The translations under genes were made by a program, and so were the position numbers. Source: Phyto melanocephala (lineage: Eukaryota > Arthropoda > Insecta > Diptera > Rhinophoridae). From it: a stretch of 64,000 bases of DNA. The stretch lies in the NCBI GenBank assembly GCA_941918925.1, contig OW799233.1, forward strand, positions 171,472,235 through 171,536,234, in the 5' to 3' direction. How positions within the stretch are numbered: position 1 is the first letter of the stretch; every line of letters begins with the position of its first letter. The notes under the pieces are model-generated. The model did no database searches. It saw nothing but the letters and a program-made list of their open reading frames with translations, and was not told the DNA's origin. Below, piece after piece: positions 57,861 to 64,000 of the stretch.

Positions 57861-58852
57861 GGTGGGGTGCAATAACGCCTTACGAAATAAGGCCTTTAAG
57901 GCTTTATTTCACTTCCAATTGAGAAATAAGGTCTTTGTTGCGGAAAGGGCTTTATTGCACTTTGAAAGTGACATAAGGCCTTTATTGAAATTTAGCCAAT
58001 GGTGCAATAAAGCCTTTATTTTATATTTTTTGATTTTTTTGTTACGCTGTTCAATTTATTGTTTTTTGTTGTTGTTGATAACAATCCAATATCTTTAAAC
58101 AACTGCTAATAATACATATTGCTCATAATGAACATGTAAGTATATATTTTCGGTGGCATGTCATAATGTCCATGAACATTGTGACACACAAATAGTGACA
58201 TAATGTCCATGGACTTTATGCACTACGTAGGAAAAAGTCACCTTAATCTCACTTAATACAGTTTTTGTTGCGTGGCGGCCTGCGGCCGATCTTAGGGGTT
58301 TTCTCCTCCATAGGACGCGGCAGGTGGCTTCGCTGAATACAGTTTTCCTGCGCGCGTCTCATTATCTTCCGTAGTGTGACGCGCGCAGGGAAACTTTATT
58401 CAGCGAAGCCACCTGCCGCGTCCCATGGAGGAGAAAACTCCTAAGAGCGGCCGCAGGCCGCCACGCAGAAAAACTTTATAAAGCAAAGATTTTCAATATT
58501 GTTGCAGTTAAATTAATATTTGTGTATGCTTTTATGCAAAAATGTGTAATGATTAAAGTGATTTTTTTTTTCATTTTGTTGTGATTTCGTTTCCATAAGT
58601 GGGATTAATTAATAATGTTCTATTAATTTTTGTCAATATGAAATTTTTTTATAATTGTTCAATAAAATATAAGAAAAATAAGAAATTTTATTGCTTCATT
58701 TGAAAAGAAATTGAAGTGAAATAAGACCTTTACGGCTTTATTTCACTTTCAAAGTGCAATAAAACCTTTTTGGAAATAAAGGCCTTATTTCACTTTCCAT
58801 TGAGAAATAAAGCCTTAAAGGCCTTATTTCGTAAGGCGTTATTGCACCCCAT
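57861..58852. mobile_element. Foldback (MULE-like) element with 10-bp duplication
   Basis: Long inverted repeats of about 150 bp. The left arm has GGGGTGCAATAACGCCTTAC, GAAATAAGGCCTTTAAGGCT, then several AATAAGGCCTTT / TTTATTGCACTT modules. The right arm mirrors them down to GTAAGGCGTTATTGCACCCC. CTATGGTACG is duplicated exactly outside (57851-57860 and 58853-58862). Long arms made of short modules and a 9-10-bp duplication fit foldback or Mutator-like elements. The only open frame (57757-58098) is a product of the modules. Confidence 0.85.
58270..58466. repeat. GC-rich near-perfect palindrome, 89-bp arms
   Basis: Arms 58270-58358 and 58378-58466 are reverse complements with about five mismatches and no gaps, around a 19-bp loop. 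Sequence features: GCGTGGCGGCCTGCGGCC, GACGCGGCAGGTGGCTTCGC and CTGCGCGCGTC. This is by far the most GC-rich stretch of the window. AATACAGTTTT / AATAAAGTTT occurs both outside and inside the arms, so it may be a repeat within a repeat. No coding sense; origin unknown. It sits at the centre of the foldback element. Confidence 0.9.
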
Positions 58853-59039
58853 CTATGGTACGATTTATTACAAAGATGTATTAACATAAACAGAAGAAAT
58901 AAAAAAGCCGGCTTTTGTTGGTTAAAAAAACCAGTGTATTCGACATTCGAAAAATATTTGGAAAAAACCGCCATCTAAAAGAGTAAAAAACCGGTTTTAC
59001 CACCGGTTTTAAAACCGAGTCGATCACCCTAGTTATGAG

Positions 59040-61729
59040 AGTAAAAGAGTGCAAGGCACACATACAACCGCGACATGTATTGGTATCTGTTGCATATCCC
59101 TGATCTAGGGCAATCTGTTGAGCGTCCGCAGCAGAACTTATGTGCTAGTATTTGCAAAGAGTGAAAAAAGGAGTTGAGTAATATTACAAGTGTTGCCAAT
59201 GATAACAATGGTAATATCACTGACTTCTTATTTTGTCATGTCATTGCTATATTCATACAAAACAGCTGTTTGAGCCAAATTAATGGGCAACAATGTATTT
59301 CAATAAAGGTGGCTCGTCATAACTACAGAAACCAATTGAATGTGGATTCTTTACGGCCATGGCATTATGACTATGGCACGTCAAATTTAGACATAAACTA
59401 TACTTTTGAACAGATTTTATACATGAAGAAGAGACACACTGGAATTTAGATCAAATTATATAAATGAGATCATAATTAAATTTATTAAGCAATTTACATA
59501 ATTTAAAAACGTAATTTTTTATACAGGAAGAAAAAAATAATAAAAAACTCACACTAAAACGCTCATTGGATATTCCATTAAATATAATTCTGGTTTGTTA
59601 ATCTTCCTGATTATCTAAACCATCTTTAAAGCAAATAATCTAAAGGACAGACAATAGATTTTTGTAAACTGCCATTACCAGTATTAAATATTAAATATTT
59701 AATTCCTGTCTCTTGTTAATGAAGACTGTATTGTAATATAATTTCAGCGCAAAAAATATATGAATTTTACGTTAAATAACATTAAATAATCTTATATTTT
59801 TTAAAACTATTATATTGGGCTTTAAACAGTGCCATTTAAATGTAAATAAGTTTTATTGTTGATGACGTAAAATACGATTACGAGGGTTGATCAGCATGTA
59901 AAATAAATCTTAATAAATAATTTTATAACAGGATACGACACATTTTACTAAACGTTCTCTATATAAAAGGCTCAGAAATGGCTGTCGTATTATTTCGATG
60001 ACAAATTGTGTTAATAGCCTTGTAAAAAAATATTAAATTCTCACAATAAACTTGTTGTTCTTTTAATGTTCTTACTTAAGCGTGGTAATAAAACTGCTGT
60101 TCGTAAATACATTTCAATCAAAAATTATTCTCAGTCAACCATCAGTTTATATGTGCATACATGCACACATAAATATTTTTAAATTTCTTTTTAATTTTAT
60201 TTATTTTTTATATGTATTTACATACACATACACACATACATACATACATACATACATAATTTTTATGGCAAATACATACATAATTGAATTTTTATTTAAT
60301 GTTCTTCGCTTTTAATTTCATTTCAATTTCACTCCCCTCTTTTTAATGCGACAATTAAAACGAAAATTAATAATCCTCTTTATAATGTAAATAAAAACCC
60401 CAGGACAATAGTGCTGCGACTTCCGATACAATGGCGTGATAAACAAATCAATAAAAAAATTAATATTAAATATTTATAAACAATTAAATATAAGAATTCT
60501 CGTAGTCCTACAGTCAGTCAGATGGGCGACGTTATACTCGTAATAGGACTCTCTTGTTAATAAACAAAATTATTTAAATGTTGATTGCTGTAAAAGTCAA
60601 ACGAAATTCATCGTTATGTGGGTTATCGTTAAGCTGAGATACAGTCGCATAAGTAGAGTATTAAAAAGTATTTAATAAAATGGCAGGTCCTATGTGGTCA
60701 TACGACATATTGTTGGGAGTATCTGTATTTAATGCGATTTTACCTTGAAAGTCCTCTATAAAAATACATGCATGACTTTAGTGTTTTTAATAGACATTTC
60801 ACTGAATTTTATTTATTTTTTTTTTTGAGGAGTATCAGTACGTTTAAATCTTCCCAGACGTAGTAATGGACGACGCCATCTGTTTCCCATGACACGGGTT
60901 CTCTCAGACGCAGATGTCTATTAAATAATAGCTGCACAAAAGATTTTTATTAATGGATCTACATATCGGTAGAAATTATCAAAACTGCCATAATTGGCTA
61001 TTCAGAGCAGGCTTTTGGTACTCTGAAAAAATATTAAATATCTTACTTTGTTCAAAAGTAAACGAATATAGCTCCAGTATTAAATCAGCAATGCTTAAAG
61101 GCTGCAAAAATTGAACCTACTTTAACAGCTATAAATAATCTTCATTATTTCGAAAACCAATGGCCAGAAGCAACACCTTAAGGAAACCAGCAGATAACAT
61201 AACAACCCATCAAAAGACTTCATTATCAAAAATGGCTCCCTAAATCACTTACATAATGTTTGTATACTTCTAAAACTCTTGTTAAAGGCATAACCCACTT
61301 CGTAGGTTTAAGTTTTGCAATAAATTAGTGCAAATTTGAGTCCTACAGCTTAATTATGGGAGTAAGTATACCATATTTGGAAGCTGCAATGCTACCAAAA
61401 GGAATCTAAAAAAAATTAACTATTAACATTTGATATACATACAAAATGTACTCAGTTTAAAATATTTGTGTGTGGTAATTAAATGCTGTCTTCTGCTTAA
61501 AACTTAAATAATTTTTTATTTCTTGTGAGTTGTTTAATTATTATAAGGGGTAGTTCAACCAAAACGCGCGATTTAAATTGGTAATAGAATAGAGTTTTTT
61601 GAGAATTATCTTAACATTTCTTTATTATTATAGAAGAAGGATTGAAGAGAATTGTGTGTGAAACAAAATATCGTATAGGTGTTCTGAGAAATAATTAAGG
61701 TTTAATGTCGCCAAGGTGCTAAAATTTCT
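59040..61729. other. AT-rich DNA, no gene recognised
   Basis: Holds a 91-codon open frame (59174-59449) with no known domain. There is a CATA/ACACATAC microsatellite at about 60220-60258, and a less AT-rich patch at 60840-60930. AATAGACAT near 60797 and its inverse near 60917 form a weak inverted repeat. Confidence 0.35.
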
Positions 61730-62252
61730 CATCCTTCATCATTTGAATTGTTATTGGCTTATTGACGCATCCTTTTTTAATATCTCCACGGTTTCAAATA
61801 ACATGATTGTAGCGTGAAATTTCTTGCTAAAAAGCTGTTTTTTCGTGGCAGGGAGTACCGTCTTGTAGGAATCATACATCGTTCAGGTCCATATTCTATA
61901 TTTTTGGCCACGAGAAAAACGTTAACACCTTACGATATCGAACACTATTAACGATAACTGCTTAGCCAACCTCATTTTCGAAGACGTGTTGCACCGCAAC
62001 AAGCAGTTGCTCTTTCTTTATGCAACGGGTTTTTAAAAATCAATTCTGGATTCCCATTTGACCAAATGCGGCAATTCTGCTTGTTAACGAATTCAATGAG
62101 GTGAAAGTGTGAATCGTCACTGAAGATTATGTTCTTTGTACGAATGCACAAAATGCATTTTGATGTGAACACTTAATTTTGTAAAAGGCTTTTACAGTCT
62201 TCACTCAGTCCTCATTTAGTTCAGTCTTTAACTCAGTTCTGTACCTCTCCAT
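61730..62252 (-). pseudogene. Mariner (DD41D) transposase relic, internally deleted
   Basis: The chosen start is the ATG at 62252 (MERYRTE, then VKAFYK after a stop and frame change). The frame passes quickly to the first catalytic block NIIFSDDSHFHLIEFVNKQN, then CRIWSNGNPEL. A diverged FFENEV, IVNSVRYR and FLQDGTPCHEK (second Asp) follow in other frames, then KPITIQMMKDE. As in 2741-3466, the helix-turn-helix part is deleted between the N-terminus and the first Asp block. The third-Asp block is missing too. Terminal repeats were not identified. Confidence 0.8.
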
Positions 62253-62571
62253 GGTTATATTATTCAAAGACTGAAGCATAAAAATGTGAAATTAAGTTGT
62301 GAGAAAACGTTGAGGTATGACTAACATATAATATCGAGCATTGTGTTTACACCACCCTTTTTATGTCTTCCCTTAAATGGGGAATGTTTTGAGTTCAAAA
62401 CTCTTTTTAAAAGTTTGTCGTACTTAATTTTATCAAGTGGGCTTTCGTAATCTGCAAAACAACATTCATTTCATTACCATTGCGACGAAGTTTTTGCTTT
62501 TCTGTCTGAACAACAAGCTGTTTTTGTGCTTTTAGCCTAAACCTCATACTGCTCATTTACTTTTAAAATTT
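62253..62571. other. AT-rich DNA, nothing recognised
   Basis: Probably includes the 5' untranslated end of the mariner relic. No terminal repeat identified. Confidence 0.4.
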
Positions 62572-62880
62572 AGTCTACCCTTCCCCTGTGGTGCCGAGGG
62601 TATGTACATATATAGGTTTGTCATTTCGTTCGTGTCTACCACACTTATTTAAAAACCCAAAAAATATATAAATACTTTTTGAAAGCTTTTGAAAAGGGAA
62701 GTCGGTTGAAGTCGTAAGTTGGTTGAAATCAACTTCGAAAAGCCACTACACGTTGCAGAGGCCTGTATGTGTTATAAGCTTTTGGAAAATATTCTGGAAA
62801 GAATCTCTATTTAAATCTACCACAAGCACCCGATAACTTGCAAGGATATGAGCAGTTAAACACGATTTCCTGTGATATTT
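62572..62880 (-). mobile_element. HINE 3' half, minus orientation
   Basis: TACCCTTCCCCTGTGGTGCC then GAGGGTATG forms the terminal hairpin. It is followed by TATATAGGTTTGTCATTTCG, TTTGAAAGCTTTTGAAAAGG GAAGTCG, GTTGAAATCAACTTCGAAAA and GATATGAGCAG, diverged forms of the 3' blocks of the HINE family. The 5' half is absent. Confidence 0.6.
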
Positions 62881-64000
62881 TAATATGTTTTTAAAAAAAT
62901 TTATATCTTTCAGTCGTAGCAAAATATATTTATTTATTCACGTTTCTTTTTATTTAAAGATATTTATAATATGAATCCAAGGCTGTCAAAGAAAGTTGTG
63001 TTTAAAAGTGAATTTAATTTAGTAACTAAAAATATTGTTACTTTATTGCTTAATTATCTTTTGACCTAATTTGTCGTTTCATTGAAACTGCAAAAAAGTG
63101 TAGTTTTATTTAGTAAACATTCGGAATTGTATGAAAATCTCTGCAATATCTTAACACTGTTGAGAGATTAGTGTCTTAAAAAAACCATGAAAAACAAAAA
63201 ACGCTGCTCAAAAGAAGTAAATCGCACGACTGCCTTCTATAATGTGTTTTAAATGGACTTTAATTCTGTTTGATTATTTAGTATAAATTATTATAATTTA
63301 AAAGAGATTTTTGCTGTTGCACAGATTATTTCTTTAATTTAAGGCATATTTATTAAATTTATTTAGATTTAATTCTCTAATCTAACAGTCCCTCATAAAA
63401 AGTAAGATTTTTAACATACACACTTAACTAACTAATACACTTGTACAAATTATAATGCTATAATTCCCATTTAAATGAAAAGGACACCCACCATTTTTTA
63501 TAAGCTTTATTTTGACATTAAAATGGAAAATAATATATAAACGAAAAACTAAAAGTTTTTTTCTTTTGCAACAAAAAACGTAATAATAAAATGAAAACCC
63601 AATAAAATTTCAAATACATACAACATATTTGTTATCCAGTGGAAAAATATTTGTGCGGGTATAGGGAACTTATTTACGCTACATAGACATAATGCTGCAG
63701 CAGTAAAAGTGACTACTTACTCACTTAGCGCTCACAGATTCATTCGTTTTCATTCTTAACTTTAGACAACTTATATTTGTTTTTTCGGGTTTTTCTTATT
63801 TTTTATGATTATATATATACATATGTATCATTATTAAGTATTATTATTATTGTTTTTACCACCAAGTATGTAGTATTACCAAGAACTAGGGGAAACTTTT
63901 AGAAATACACACCCTAAACTTTATTACACCCCTCATACATACATGCATACATACACTGGCATAACTACACACTCTTAGTAACTTTCATTTAAGTAAATAC
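62881..64000. other. AT-rich DNA, nothing recognised
   Basis: CATACATACATGCATACATA near 63934 is a short microsatellite. No gene or element termini seen. Confidence 0.4.

Larger units (their letters stand above)
57212..59031. mobile_element. hAT-like element containing a foldback element
   Basis: Ends TAGGGTGATCGATTATTTGA (left) and TAGGGTGATCGACTCGGTTT (right, minus strand). The flanks GTTACGAG (57204-57211) and GTTATGAG (59032-59039) form an 8-bp duplication with one mismatch, fitting hAT. Subterminal ACCGGTTT motifs occur several times on both sides (57244, 57284, 58990, 59002). Without the nested element at 57861-58852 and its duplication the length is about 820 bp. No transposase is recognised. 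Confidence 0.8.

Noticed and set aside
59174..59449. 91-codon open frame just outside the hAT-like element
   Set aside because: No known domain, no upstream signals and no repeat copies in the window; I cannot support a gene.

Overview
The window looks like non-coding DNA from a fly (Diptera, probably a calyptrate such as a blowfly or house-fly relative). It is strongly AT-rich, with long T runs and CATA/TATG microsatellites. It is packed with interspersed elements of the kind found in fly genomes: DINE-1/INE-1-like (HINE) elements, mariner, Tc1, piggyBac, Harbinger, hAT and Helitron elements, non-LTR retrotransposons and a tRNA-derived SINE. I find no convincing host protein-coding gene. One short stretch near 42.1 kb on the minus strand has exon-like features and is listed at low confidence. 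All coordinates, duplications and similarities were read by eye; no alignment or database search was run.

Layout. 0.3-0.76 kb is a 15-bp minisatellite. 2.5-4.35 kb is a degenerate ~29-bp A/T satellite split by a deleted mariner. 5.6-7.3 kb holds three non-LTR retrotransposon fragments. 8.28-10.1 kb is a TTAA-flanked piggyBac relic. 10.8-13.4 kb carries a HINE element and two MITEs. 14.96-20.7 kb is the densest part, a nested stack: a Tc1 transposase is split by a Harbinger-like element, whose Myb/SANT gene is itself split by a piggyBac. A HINE lies in the Tc1 tail, and a second HINE lies inside the first. 22.7-23.35 kb is a MITE with a TTA duplication. 25.7-27.15 kb is a hAT element with a perfect 8-bp duplication. 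27.8-31.1 kb is a run of MITEs, one of them inside a HINE. 33.7-41.3 kb has mariner relics and hairpin MITEs. 45.9-46.6, 53.6-54.4, 54.6-55.5 and 62.6-62.9 kb are further HINE copies. 49.0-49.5 kb is an uninterrupted non-LTR ORF 3' end. 50.0-51.1 kb is a second copy of the 22.7-kb MITE with a two-headed SINE inside. 53.07-53.61 kb is a short Helitron. 57.2-59.0 kb is a three-level nest ending in a GC-rich near-perfect palindrome. 61.7-62.25 kb is another deleted mariner.

Function. Nothing here forms an operon or pathway. The biology is that of successive transposon insertions, readable because target-site duplications and split reading frames remain. The most unusual items are the nested stack at 15-20.7 kb, the HINE core that sits in either orientation and carries tRNA-like A/B-box motifs, the GC-rich palindrome at 58.3 kb, and family-specific subterminal palindromes in the piggyBac relics.
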